This document shows, piece after piece, positions 24,115 to 44,475 of a stretch of 64,000 bases of DNA. The notes under the pieces are model-generated. The model saw only the letters and a program-made list of their open reading frames with translations. It did not search any database and had not been told where the DNA came from. Positions within the stretch are counted from its first letter, which is position 1; each line of letters opens with the position of its first letter. Origin of the DNA: Rotaria macrura (lineage: Eukaryota; Rotifera; Eurotatoria; Philodinida; Philodinidae). The stretch covers positions 12,408 through 76,407 of the forward strand of contig OENT01000261.1 in assembly GCA_900239685.1 (NCBI GenBank). Direction: 5' to 3'. The position numbers and the translations under genes are program-made.

Positions 24115-27100
24115 TTAATCGATGCCATCATCTATCATCACTCCTTTTACTGTATGAATTTTTATACAAGTATCTAAATGCTCGAAAAGAATTTCTAAAC
24201 GTCGATCAACAGCTGTAAGATGTTCATCAACAAGAATCTTTTTTAATTGTTCACTATTTTCTAATGAACGAGAAAGTAATGTTGAAAGACCTTGACGATA
24301 AACACGATATAAACGAGCAAATGTGGAATAACGAAAAAGGCAACATTGTCGAATCGGTGTTAATATGGATAGGTCATCACTATCATATCGACCGAAACTT
24401 CGACCATTATCCAAATGAATCAAGGCAGTATTACTACCAAAAGACCCTATTCGCATCATATGATGACGATCCAAATTACCTAAAAATATCAAAGAAGATA
24501 GGCACATTCAGTTGAGTTACATAACTGATTTTCTTCTAACATGGAAATTGGAATTTTAATTTGAATGAGAATATCTATCTACATTCATGGATAGTGTACT
24601 TCTATATTTTTGAAGTAGCTGTTGTGATACCTACGGTTTCAATTTCCACTATTCAATAGAGCAGATCTAAAACTATCGAAATTCGATTGGTTAAAATCTC
24701 AAACTTCAAACGAGTTATTGATGAAAATTATTCAAAACAAATTTTTAGAACGTATTCTCCTTTCGATTCAGATGCTAAGTAAGATTGATTAGTAGCTATC
24801 ATTCTTTTCTTTCGATTCCTTGAAATCTAACGTTTCGTGATTATTTTCTTCGAGATCTATAAGAGTTTTCCTGAAATTTTCAATATCAACCAATCATGTG
24901 AGAATGGTCACTTTGAAGAAAAAAACCCACCAAGGCAAAGTCTAGACTAAAATGCTTATTCGAAATCAGACATATCAATGGCGATATAAGACACTATAAC
25001 ATTTTAATCTAAACATTTCCGAGAGATTAATTTATTCGTACATACAGAAATGGATTGTGGCAATGGACATCTACTGTGACAAAAATATTGTCTCATTTTA
25101 CATCATACCCTAAACATCATTATATGACTCTTAGTACCGTAAATTATTCTTGACATTATATTTTCTTTGGCGCTCATAGGTTAAGTGATTGCGATCAAAC
25201 ATATCGGAAAAAGTATCTAACGTTATCAATGTCGTTCTTGCGTAAATTTTAAGAAAAGAATCCTTCCCGAAGAACTACTTCTCTGCACAGTCTAAATCAA
25301 AAGGAAAATATCGTTAGTACATCATTGGCGATCATCTTCACTAAGAACTTGAATAATTGACATTTTCTTGATCTGAACAAAGTTTAATATTTATTCGAAG
25401 AATCACTTGCTCGTTTCTTTTCAATAATACAAATCAAAAATGTCTCGAATGCTTCTACCACAGGTTATTTAAAAAGTAATGCGATAAATTACCCTTCAAA
25501 ATAAGTGGTAATCTTTTTGATTTAAATCTTGACTTGTGCAACTATCAGTCATTTTCTCGATCCCGCATTAGAGTAAAAAACCTAAAATGAGAATGGGCAA
25601 AAAACAGGCGAATCACTCGAGTGTTATGCAACATTCTATTCTATATATGTCTAGTAAGAAGGGGAAACTTAATGACATATAATTGCTATTTTCAGCCTAT
25701 GAAAAACTTGCATGAACTCGTAGACAAATGAAACGTCATTTACCGATAAGAAAATCATATGCTGATAAATCCATCATATCAAGGAATAGACGATTATGAT
25801 ATTCTTCGTCTAAAAGAAAAATGTCAAAGTATTATTATTATTATTCATTGCTTGAAAGCAAATATAGATATAAAAAACAAAGAATTGAACTAACCCAAAA
25901 ACACGCGATCATAACAATAATTTTCATTTGATTCCCATTTAGCCTTTTTCGTTGCACTATACGAACGACGATATGGATGAGTAATTTTTTCCCATTCAAG
26001 TTCAGGTGGTCGTGGTAAAAGAATTTGAATGGATCCTTCTAATCGATCACGTGGTTTACCACAAACAGCATGAGATGTATCACAATAATAGGAACAATGT
26101 CCGCGGAAGCACGTATTATTCGCTAAAAATTTAAAAACTATGACGTATGAATTCTAGATTTTATTTTACCAGGCGAAACAAAAAATGTTTTAGCTAACTC
26201 TTCAGTTGCTTTTTCATGAATATCTCGAGTTATATGAACTGTTCGTCCAATCAGTGGTGGAACGCGATAAAAACCGAGAATTCTATAAAAAGAAAAAGAA
26301 ATTCCACTAACAAGAACAGTCAGAGATGTCATCGACGTTACCTGTCTAAATGAAAAGCGGCTATTTCTGCATGATGTCTTTCAATATCACTGAAGTAGAA
26401 GTGATCTTGTAATGTTTGATAATTACGCGGTACTCTATTAGTTAATTTCTAAAGTCAAATGATCAACAAAAAAATATTGAACTAATCACCTGTATGGTTT
26501 AAACAGTGCTTCAAAGCCATCTGGCAAATCCATTATGATTTTAATTTGTGTTCCTTGTGACATTTCACCTAAGTAAAAAGAAAAATACATGTAGAAGAAA
26601 CTAGAAAATAGAAAAAACTTTCGAATCTGGCTCACTTGCTTCAATAACTTCAGCATTTTGTAAATGATTTAAAACATGTTTTAATTCTTTGCTATGTGGA
26701 TCGTAAACACGTAGATTATTTACCGTTTTCATATATTTATACCATGTTGTATTTAATCTCCTAAAAAACCGAATGAACAATGTTTATTTTTTCTCGGAAA
26801 AAAATCTTTTCCGAATGGCAAAACTTTATGATTTGAAAATGGCATTGGTTTTTCTTTAAGATAAAAAGAATGAAAAACGGTGTCGACAAATAGTTTACGT
26901 GTTAGAAAAAAAGTAATTTCACTAAGCAGTTACAACTATATGTTTGTATACTGAAATACTATGCTTGCATCGAATATTTAAGAAAATTATCGAAATTGAA
27001 GAAATATTGTCTTCTTATTTACGATGAAACTGGTGATAGAACTTCTATCTTCTCAATAGGTCTCTATATATTTACAGTATGTATGTCTACAAGAAGAACT

Positions 27101-28738
27101 TTTTTCTCGTTTTCTTTTCATTTCTCTTACTATTCAGAATAATCATTTTAATGGATTCGTTTCAAATGACATCCGTGGAAACATCTGTCTTTCATCATGC
27201 AGTTTTTTAAATGATTACTTTTTATTCAAGGAAACAATGCGAGTAAAAAGAAATACTTGAAACATCTGTGATATTTTCTTTCTTGTAAAATCAATTAATG
27301 GGAAATGTCTCTGTTGATTTAATTGTGTTGCTAAATAATTCAAAGAAACACTTTTTCAGAATATAAACGACGAAAAAAGAAAGCAAGGATTCTATAGGTT
27401 TTATGTTATGACCGACAAATAGCTCAATATATTATTAACAATCAACCTTTTATCGGCCGAAATAAATGTATATATATACACATGTGTCAATGTATCGAAC
27501 ATAATTTAATCGGGGTTCTATTAGTTGCTTATTAATATTTTATAACTTATTTATGAATATATATCTATATTCATATGAAAAAAAGGTGTCTATTGATGTA
27601 TATCGTCACTCACAATCACTGAGAACAAGACATATTATGTTCTCTCTTGTAATTGAAAAAGCATTGACAACTCTATTCCACAGAGAAAAACAACCTGTGT
27701 TGATATCGTATAACAGAAAATTGAATTTCTTCAGAGATTTTCATTAAAGACATTGGATATTAACGATTACCAAATGACTATTTGAAGTACATATGTTCTA
27801 CATACGTATCGAATGGACGATTTCAATAAGCAAATGACTCACGAATATCACAAGATTAACTTGATAACGTTTCATAACAAAAATTTTGTTTCGATAAAGA
27901 TAATCGATGAAAAGAATTTCCTTCTATAAAACGTAGACTGCAGATTTACACTTTTTATATTACAAATATTAGACATGCGTAAATAATTGATTTAGCTTTA
28001 AAGATTTATAAATGGTTTTATCTTTCATAGAAAATACACGAGTATATTTTAACAAATAATTTCTATTACAACAGGAAATACTTACGATGGTTCATCTTGT
28101 AAAAGTTCATCATACATAAGTTCTGCCATGCTAATAATTTTATCATTTTCATGTTCTTTTCTCCATTGAGCTATTGCTCGATGTACGTAGTTTCTTAATT
28201 GCACTTTGTCATAGTCACTAACAGATTTTCTTGTTGTTGTAAAATGAGGATCAACTGTTGTTGTTGTGGTGGTTGTGATGGTCATATTAGTTGTCGAATC
28301 AACTGTATCAGTATGTGTCTCAGGATTTAGTTGATTTTTTTCTTCCTGTTCATGTTCTTGTTGTTCTTCAAGTAATTTTTGAAAATTCCATTTCGGATCA
28401 ATCGGATATACATTTGCTGTATTGAGTAAATGAGTTTCATCAGTTCGTGCATTGCGTACTAATTGAAATAATTCCTCAATATGACGTTGAGTTATATTTG
28501 ATGAACGTTTAAATATTGTACTGACTGGTGTTGCATATAAATCATAGATGTTTGGATGATTGATAGCTGACCAGAATGGCACAACACCAGGTGGAATGGG
28601 TTCATCTCGAATTTGTTGTCGTCTTTCGAGTTCATGTGTCGACCATATTAATGTGTAGAGTGTTAGTAAAAAGAATACTGTTAATGTAGCCAGAATGAAA
28701 AGAATCGAAGAACGTAATCGTAGACGTATATGCCGCAT
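24115..28738 (-). CDS. FAM20C: FAM20C-like secretory-pathway protein kinase
   Basis: Eight exons on the minus strand: 28086-28738, 26636-26760, 26490-26568, 26342-26434, 26170-26282, 25895-26122, 25744-25809, 24115-24479. They join to 573 residues (human FAM20C about 584). A type II membrane anchor lies at about 10-33, then a variable stem with a Thr-rich run, then the kinase core. Typical blocks are [20 protein letters not shown], the Cys-rich [15 protein letters not shown] loop, and GNLDRHH with Asp456 as catalytic base and HLDNGRSFG with metal-binding Asp476. The Cys-rich loop and YRVPP segment favour FAM20C over FAM20B. FAM20C phosphorylates Ser-x-Glu motifs of secreted proteins in the Golgi lumen. 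The 66-bp exon 25744-25809 was found by looking for the missing DxxDxxxYDFLIG segment. The 3' end faces the TIR gene end, 164 bp away. Confidence 0.93.
24480..25743 (-). other. Last intron of FAM20C, 1.26 kb
   Basis: Separates the 66-bp exon from the terminal exon. Nothing recognisable lies inside. Confidence 0.7.
26761..28085 (-). other. Intron 1 of FAM20C, 1.33 kb
   Basis: GTAAGT donor at 28085 and a TTTTTTAG acceptor at 26761. No gene or repeat was recognised inside. Confidence 0.7.
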
Positions 28739-29718
28739 TCATTTATTGCAGACGAACGACTAAGTTTCGATGTATCTATTTCTTTTTCTTTACGATGAAA
28801 AAACGATCTGAATAGGTTCTTTTCTTCTTCTTCTTCTTCTTCTTCTCCTCCTCCTCCTCGTTCTGGTGCTTCTTCCTATGTTTTTTTGGTCTTGGCTCGC
28901 TTCTTTTCCTCTTTATGGATGACACGAACAACAGCACTAACTGATATTTATTCGTTCGCTCACGTTTTCTTCAGATTCACACTTATTTGTTAGGCAGAAT
29001 AAACAAAATGTAAACGGTGGACGACGTCAACTTCCGATTTCCGTCGATGATGTCAAATGCATTCTTTTAATATTGGTAATTTATCTACACACAAATATAA
29101 TAAAAATAAGAGAATAAGGCATAAAATGACTTTGAAAACAGATTTTTTTCGATGACTACTGGTAGTAAGCTTTTCACAAGAATGCTCTCGTATCTGTTAT
29201 TTTTTTCTCATTTAAGATAATTTCATGCTGCTGTCACATATGGAGAACTGCTCTATGTCCTAATACTCAACTGCAATTTTGTTTCGCTTTTAGACCGGCG
29301 GACATCAGCAGATGTCTGTTCTATTTCCGTTCGTTTCTGCCAGTTTTGAATGAGAAACGATCGAGCTGATTTCAACGAGCATATATAAAAGAAGACTGAT
29401 GTCGACCAACTCTTTCGAAGAGAGAATGGCAAAAAAATGAGGAATAGGCTCATGTCATATAATGAAAGAAAAAAATGTAATGTTGTCAACGATTATATTA
29501 GAAAAAAAAATACTTCTCTGTGAGTCGTCCATTCTCTTTCACCCCGTTTTTTTTTATATTTTGTTCCGAACAAATACGCACATGAATTAGCAGCGATGCA
29601 GTATATCAACGAGCAGAAAAAAATTCTATTTATGTACACATATATATGTTCGTACAGTAGTTAGTCAAACAAAAAAATTACACACACAGAGAGAAAAAAA
29701 AGAGCATGAGTTTTATAT
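28739..29718. other. Intergenic, FAM20C 5' flank and U2SURP 3' flank
   Basis: A 980-bp stretch between two minus-strand genes. It holds a CTT/CTC microsatellite at 28821-28859 just upstream of the FAM20C start, and otherwise AT-rich unassigned sequence. Confidence 0.5.
28821..28859. repeat. (CTT)n(CTC)n microsatellite
   Basis: About eight CTT units pass into four or five CTC units. The tract lies 83-121 bp upstream of the FAM20C start and reads as a purine (GAA/GAG) run on the sense strand, so it may be in the promoter or 5' UTR. Confidence 0.85.
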
Positions 29719-36858
<7,140 letters not shown>

Positions 36859-37065
36859 TTATTGACTTTCTTTGAAAGGAGGACGCGACGATAAGTTATT
36901 TGTTTTTTGTGTGTATGATATTATTCTATTCGTAGAAAAAAATAACCAATCACAATATTGATGAATATCGTAGTGAGTCGCAGTCAGTCTGTCTGTCTAT
37001 GATTTGATAAGCGTGTTATAATTTTCTTTTTTTATTCACCTTCAACATATTACTTGATTGAAAAA
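36859..37065. promoter_or_regulatory. Divergent promoter region, U2SURP and Ly6-like gene
   Basis: Only 207 bp separate the start codons of U2SURP (minus) and the Ly6-like gene (plus), so both promoters must lie here or in overlapping 5' sequence. No clear TATA box was seen. Confidence 0.6.
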
Positions 37066-37771
37066 ATGTGGAGTTCGACAATCTATATTTTGCTTATTTT
37101 ATCAATCTTTGTGGATAAAAGTAAAGAATCATTGCCATTTTTTCTTCTTCTAAGAAACAATCAATAACTGACATTTATGTTTTTTTTCTAGTTCAACCTG
37201 AAGTTCCACAATTGTTTGATTATTTAAATGGATTTTATTTGGATTGTTATGAATGTCATAGTAATCGGCCCGGTTGTGGTGAAAAAGTGGATTGGATACT
37301 AATGCGTTGGAAACGTTGTACTGCACCGGGTGGCAGTAAATGTGTCAAAATCATCGAGCGTTCACCAGATGGTGAGTAATCAATTCTTTCGTGATGAAAA
37401 CAAAACAAAAATAAGTACACTACTTTCTTCTGATTTCTTCAGGTGAAACTAATTATATACGTGGTTGTATAAATCAAATTGAAGCGATTCGACCTGAGAT
37501 GCCAACTGTAAGAGAAAATGGATGTTGGGCAGCAAGTGATCAATATATTGTATGTTCTTTATATGAATATTTACCAATAAAACCATCAAATGAAACTTTT
37601 ATTTTGTTCTAGGGTCTAGCTTACCGTCCTTGGTATGTTCACACGGATGACACTATTTATTGTTTTTGTGATGAACGTGATGGATGCAATACAGCCATGA
37701 GATCGTTGATAAATTATTCATTTATTTTATGCTTGTGTTTCATATCATTTTTTACACGTTCCTTTATTTAG
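37066..37771 (+). CDS. Ly6/quiver-like, probably GPI-anchored protein
   Basis: Four exons, 37066-37120, 37192-37371, 37443-37549 and 37613-37771, closing to 166 residues. A signal peptide (about 1-16) is followed by a compact domain with ten cysteines: CYEC near its start, single Cys in PGCGE, KRC and SKC, two more in exon 3, and a final YCFCDERDGCN. The closing C-x-C...CN pattern is that of the Ly6/uPAR three-finger fold. A hydrophobic C-terminal segment with no charged tail suggests a GPI signal. Invertebrate proteins of this type (quiver/sleepless, crooked) act at the cell surface on ion channels or septate junctions. The exact member and function cannot be told from sequence alone. Confidence 0.8.
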
Positions 37772-40700
37772 AATCATGTTTGATTTTCTAAAACTATTTG
37801 TAAATTCTTTTTTTTTATTTCGCTTATTTGCTCATTATTATCATACATTCCAATTTTTTACCTTGCCGATCGATCTGAGTTTCTTTTTTTTTGTAATGGA
37901 TTGATTATGTTTTGTACAATATGTTAACAAGAGATATGTATATGAATAATTATTAGCAATAGATAATGTGTTTCTCAGTTTTTCTATGAAATTGAATAAA
38001 GTTTTTGACGTTATGCATCGGAAAACCAGGCTTGAAAAAATATTCACCAACACAAAATAGTACAATAGTCACAATATTCAGTAATTGGTGAATATTGTGC
38101 ACTACATTTTATGCACAATATATGTCTGGTGAAAATAGAGTTGATTTGTATGTTTCGTTCGTCTTTGTTATAAACAAGAACTGGTAAATATACTCTTCAC
38201 TAAAATGAAGATCACTGCATTAAAGATAAACGAAAAGCTCATTTATCAACAATTCGAATGTTGGTATTGATGATCTCTATCGTGATTATATTCATTTCGG
38301 TGAAATTTTATTGCGATAATGTTTGTTTCGGCAATGCAGCATAAAACCTAAGAATTTGCTTAATATCAAGGAGAAAAGCTGATTTCATAGAACATGAATA
38401 AGATTGAATGTAAGAAAATCGAGCTACATAGCGTATTCAGATAGTGATTGAAAGGAATCTGTACCCAGAAACTATTATAGAAGACGCTTCGTGAATAATG
38501 ACCATTATTGCTCTATCGACTTGCATTTAGGAGAACTAGATTTAAATTTCATTAATAATGCTAAATCTGTTACTTTAGTATAATGATCATATTGGCTAAA
38601 AAAAATGAATAGATTAATCGTTGCAAACTATTGTATGTTGATGAAAAATTTAATATGCTGAACATGCAAAGTTTTATGCCGCCTTTTAAGATAAATGAAA
38701 CATGGCTCTTGAATGTCGCTTCAATACTTAATCGTAATCATCAGTATCAAGATCTTACATTCATTACGTAGTAAAATATATGATTTCGCAGATGATGCTA
38801 CAGTTGTACAAGTATGTATATTCGTAAGTTTGTGCTTGTGGAGATTGAATCATTCACTGCTAGTTTAAATTTTCGGATGATATCTCATTTTGGTAAAACT
38901 TTTTCTAGTGTTCATATGTACTCTACATGAATCTGTTCGTACATGACTATTTTGATGATAACATGTAGCTAAAATGATTCTACTCTTTGTCGCGGTGTAC
39001 CTCATTGTAGTTTTAGCAGTTAACTTTGATAAATGACCAAAGGATATGAAATGCTGTACCGATTTAAATTAGAAAATGATTTCATTGTTTTTCTTTCAAG
39101 TATTCTATTCAGATGTGATTCGGTCATGTGAACTGATTTACGTTCGTAACATTGCATAACGTTATATAGAATCGATTTCGAATCTAGTCAAAATTTATGG
39201 TGCTTTTATTTTTGAACATTGAAGTTAATTGGAAAAATAGCGTCAATCATCGGAGGCTTGCCACAAGAATATATTTCCTTAGAGCACGTGATAAGGCCAG
39301 TGCATGAAGAAGTCACTTGTGAACCTGAATCGTGTGGTAGTCAAATCGGTAAAAGCTATGATATTACATTTCTAGAATTGTTTACGCATAAGAAAGTGTA
39401 TCCATTTCAATTGAATAATCTATGTGATATAACAGATATTCCATGATCGACATTTCTTCTTTGACACTGGTCAACAATAAAACCATCGGGAAAAGTGATT
39501 GCACACAAATCATGTTACCGTTCTTTCTACTGCTGTTCCAGTGGTTACAGGATTATCTGGTGACGATACAAGATGCTATAGTTCTTTCTACGTCATGCAG
39601 AAAGAAAGCAGTAGTGTATAGCTAACGGATAAGACGTATCATTTCACTATAAAGCGATTCATCATAAGTTTTTGGCTCATAAATAGGAAAGATCATCAAA
39701 ACATCGAGAAACACTCAAAATGAATCCCAGTTCGAAAAATAAACTTTAACATTCAGCAGCTAGAAAAGGTGAGGAAGAATCAATTGATAGTGAATTAATA
39801 AACACTAGTTGATAGATTTGATAAATTTTGATGTACAAAGAAAGCCAACATCTTTAACAGACAACATGTATTTTACTTGTAGTCTTAGATAGAGTAAAAA
39901 TAATGAATGCTCATCAAGTAGATAAATTAGTTTTTTTTCAAATATAATATGCTCCATTGTATGCATTGTGCATGTTGAGAATAAAATAGGAAGAATGAGC
40001 TATCGTTCATTTGTACTAAAGATCGGTATACTGTGACAAGTAAAAACATTCATGTTTAAATTTTTGATGCTATTAGACAAACGACGTCTATGAAATTTTT
40101 TTTGTTGAAAATGCCATATCTTGAAATTAAGCACCATCAAAAACTTAAATAGAAAAGTAATGAAGAAGTGCTAATATTTGAGGTAATTTTCACTGACTAT
40201 AGCCAGTATTTTGTTCGCTCTTATAAATATTTTGATTTTGAAGACCTTTCATCGACTGCGAAGAGGGTGTGGGGACAATTGCTGTAGGTATATGTAGTTA
40301 ATTGCTCTGCGCTGAAAATTTTGCCCATTCCATGGACGTTTATCTGACATTTGAAGTTAGTACTTACCATTTCTATCAGTTTTTCCAAATTATATGATGA
40401 AACATCACTTTAATCTATTCGTTTATTCGTATTGAAAGGAAACAAATGATTACAAATATGACTTTAAAATTATGAACTAGAAAAATAACCTTTACTTCAA
40501 ATTAATGCGTACACATATGATTGTACAAGTTGTACTAACCTAACCAGGTTGATGGATACAGATATCCATATTGTAACCGTAAATGAGTCGTATACCACCG
40601 TCTACATGCTGTACGGAGTCGTAAAGGGTCCGTTTTGTACCTTAATTTCGGGCACAGTAATACAGTGCCATATAACGATGTCGTAATATCAATGTATACT

Positions 40701-40854
40701 GCCCGTATTTCTGTGCCAGATATTATTACCGAATTACGGCCCGTTTATATTTTGTAAACGGCCATATACTGACCGTGTCGTTCGACCACGGTAGGCTTGT
40801 CTAAAATTTAGTCTGATATTTAATTGAAGCGTAGACTAGAACTACTAAAATTAA

Positions 40855-42193
40855 GTAAAGCCCCCGACACATTAGAAGACCCCCCTTGGATAAATGAAGC
40901 AAAAGACATATTAGAAGACCCCCCTGATAAACTCAATTTTTTTACAAATAATTTCTGGAGTTTATTAACTTTTTAGTATTTAAGTCATAATTGTATCGTA
41001 GACAAGTATGAATAATATTTTGCTTCCTTTATGAAAATTATGCTTAAGTTCGAAGTGAAAAAGTCTTGCGAAACAATCAATTGGAAACAACTGTTTAGTA
41101 AAGAATGGATTTCTTTATAGAACACATATCATGGGATCTTTTTACTGCTCTTATGCAGGATATTGTGAAAGAACTCTTACGGTTCTCTTTACAAAAATAC
41201 CCTCTCATGGTCTTGAGTTATAATGGGCTCCGTGTAGAACCTTGAGTGTAACACATGAAGAAATCTTTGTAAAATAGTAGCATAATAGGTGAAAATTCGT
41301 TGTGTAACAATTAAAATGCCGAATTACCGTTATCTCTAGAAATTCTGATACATATTCATCACAAACCTTTCTTTGATAGTTGAAAAAAAACGTGAATTCA
41401 TGTATATACGCTCGAGGCAGAAACGAATAAGAAAACCTTGATTCGACTATATCTTCGTTCGGATACAGTTCCCCCCAGATTAATTCAATCGAATGAGATT
41501 ATTTGACAATTCGATTTNCATTTTTAAAAAGGGCCAAGAAGACAATACAAGATTTGTATCCAACTACTTTTTTTAAATTAATTTCTTATTCTAAATTAGG
41601 GGTGGGAAGTTACCGTTACCGATCCGTTACGTTACCAGGTAACGGTAACTTCCCTCCCCTATTCTTAATACAAACGTATTCATTGAAGTTGACTTGAGCC
41701 TAATAAATATGTTATTAGAATATAGATTTTCATGTGAACAGATGGGATTAATACTAGTCAAAAATCAAGAAAAATTAATTCGATTGAGCTCGACAAAACA
41801 AGTTAATTCTTTTTCTGAGTTATGTAGTTATTGAGAAGTTAAAATTTAGTTAATGGCAGATCTAATTTTTTAGAAAAAACAAAGCTAGTGGACTTTTTGC
41901 CAAGCTTTCGGATAAACTGCCTTTAATATTCTAAGAATATTTATTATCAATGATATATCTCTTTTTTCACAAGATAGCATTTGTTACTTTCTCGTTGTAC
42001 ACATGTCGAATAAGTAAGACAACCGTTTTCGAACGATTGAATTGAATAAAAATGAATTGAAACGGATGTTTGTTACAAAGACTGCTGAAAAATATAACTT
42101 TTTAAGGGGACATAATAGAAGACCCCCTTGTAACTTATAAGCGATAAGACAGAATAGAAGACCCCGGGTCTTCTAATGTGTCGAGGGCTTTAC
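40855..42193. mobile_element. Non-autonomous inverted-repeat DNA transposon, 1.34 kb
   Basis: The left end (from 40855, GTAAAGCCCCCGACACATTA) and the reverse complement of the right end (to 42193) agree over about 28 bp with one mismatch. Subterminal copies of AGAAGACCCCC occur at about 40914, 42118 and 42156. No transposase frame is present. The flanks are compatible with a TA duplication, but it is too short to be sure. It carries a 65-bp hAT-like insertion at 41597-41661. Confidence 0.75.
41597..41661. mobile_element. 65-bp hAT-like micro-element nested in the 1.34-kb transposon
   Basis: A near-complete hairpin: the left arm begins TAGGGGTGGGAAGTTACCG and the right arm ends CGGTAACTTCCCTCCCCTA. 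It is flanked by TTCTAAAT (41589-41596) and TTCTTAAT (41662-41669), an 8-bp duplication with one mismatch. An 8-bp duplication with TAGGGGTG-type ends is the hAT signature. Confidence 0.7.
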
Positions 42194-44455
42194 AACATGT
42201 TTCATGTCTTAACGTAATATAACAAAAAAATGTTCTCTTGCAATTTCAAATTAACTATGTCTTATTTTAAACATTTGCCATCTTCTAGAGACACAATGAG
42301 ATAATGATTCATTGATTGCTGGAATGTAATTACAGATCATGAAGTACGATTTTCCAAAGGAATTAGAACCAGCTTATATGCTTATTGATGAAAGATATGC
42401 GCAGTTATTAGCACATCCTACTGAATAATTGTTTTATTCTTTCATGGAAAACGTACCGGCCATAAAGACATTCATTAACTAACATAAACATTTCATTTCG
42501 TAGATGAACTTCTTATTCATTGATTAATCAACAAGAAACAGACATGGAAGTCAACAAAAAAAATTTAGAAAACGATACTAGTCGTTCTTTCCTACTCATC
42601 GTAAACTTTCATACATTATGAGTCTTGTTCCTCACCCATCTTCACATTAATGAGAAACTTCTACAGGGTTTGACAAACGAACATCTATTCATAGATTCAA
42701 ACGTCGATACAATGAACTAATCATGTATAAATATTTTCATATCTTTTGTTTTACTCAAGACAACTTCAAAACTTGATATATTGTAGATGTATCGAACACC
42801 TTGATTCATCGAAGTGACAACAAGACAAAATACTGTATTATGAAGTTTAAGAATCCGTGATTGTTTATGACAAACATTTTAGGCTATTTGCTAATTGACG
42901 GGCGGACATCAATAATTTTGAACAATTTTAATCGGGAAGAGGAACTTCAAGTTTTTTTTATTTATATCAGTATTGGATTTCGATATCGATGAATAAAAAT
43001 TATCTTTTCATTTTATTGTCATGATTTAATACAATGAAAATGTTTAACATACAATATGTGTCCCATAAAAGACTTGCACAATGAATTAAATATTATTTCT
43101 TAGCCTTTTTCACAATGTGTATTTTTATTGCAAACTGAATTTTTTCTTTGAATATCATTCAGTTCTTTGTCTCTGTCTGTTGTAACACGTTCTTTTTCAT
43201 GCATGTAAAAAGAAAAATATTCCACTATCCAACTATACATCGAATGGAATGACTGCTGATTTCGGGCCTGGAATATACATTCTAGTAGAAAAAACAATCG
43301 TTCGAAAGAAGATGAAAGTTAAACGATAAGAAATGTACTCTTCTCGTGTTTTTTACAATTCAATATTAATTCAGAATAGCGTAGCTCACATACCATGATA
43401 TCCAGTTGATGACATTTTTGATTTTATACTTTATGAAATTATTTGAAGTCGTGTTGTTATTGCTAAGAAAGTGTCTTCCAGCAAGAATTATTGGCTAGAT
43501 AGATTTCACTCGTATCGATTTCGGTCTAAATTCTTAGATTTTTAATATAAATGTAAATAATAACTTTTTATTCATCAGCTGAAATGCTATGGAGTAACGA
43601 GATTTTCTAATTTCGATTCATTCGATTGTGTAATCAAAAACAGAGAAGAATAATACTAAATTGTACAATTGATATTTTAATTAGAGAATTGATTGTTCGA
43701 AATCATATTTACTTTGCTGGATGATATCAGTAGCAGACAAAGAGTATATCGGGATATCACTTCAAGATTCATTTGTGACTAGACAAGTGTACAAAAATCT
43801 TTTGTATTCCAGGCCAAGATTTTCTTCGTTGTCAATTGTTATGATTATTCGATCGAAGTCTTTCTTACTAATTGTTTCGTAATAAGATACACATTAGATA
43901 TATCATATTAGGAGAAAAGAATACAACTATGAACAAGATATAATCAAGTAGTCGCAGTGTTCCTTCATAAGACGAAAACAAACACAAGTACATAGTAAAG
44001 GCTGACTTTTATTTTCATAAACAATATGTACAGCAGAGAAGATACTAATTTCATTTGTGAGAACAATCATTTTTTTCTAATATCTAGTTCTGTATAGATA
44101 ACAGTTTCTTCTTAGAATCCCGGTTCATCAATATGTTAATACAGCATTCATTCATGTATAACATTGTTGACCATTATTTAGCTGTGTCATTCGCTTTACA
44201 TTGCAATAGTAGATTGTTGTGTCAACTGTCTGTTCTTCTGATACACGTAAGAGAGCATCGTCCCCGAATGAGTCTCGTGCATGTTTATACAATGAGATAG
44301 ATATAAATGAATGAAACTATGACATACAGAAGCAGAATTCAAAAATAGGTTGATTTGTGAGAAAATTCACCACAGTAAGATGAAAAATTTGGAGATTATG
44401 GAAGTCTTGAAGGAATGATAAACTTAAAATACTGTTTTCTCCTAGATATACATAA

Positions 44456-44475
44456 AGAGAGAGAGAGAGAGAGAG
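44456..44475. repeat. (GA)n microsatellite
   Basis: About ten GA units; a similar tract is at about 60769-60785. Confidence 0.85.

Noticed and set aside
26441-26460. Upstream AG as acceptor of FAM20C exon 4
   Set aside because: Using the AG nearer to 26452 brings in an in-frame stop; the AG at 26435 keeps the frame and the conserved FYFSD block.
40540-40800. GC-richer patch with CCGTA/TACGG motifs as a transposon
   Set aside because: I could not find inverted ends or a target duplication, so only the composition is noted.
41518-41518. Undetermined base N as a meaningful break
   Set aside because: A single ambiguous base in non-coding transposon DNA; no consequence for any gene.
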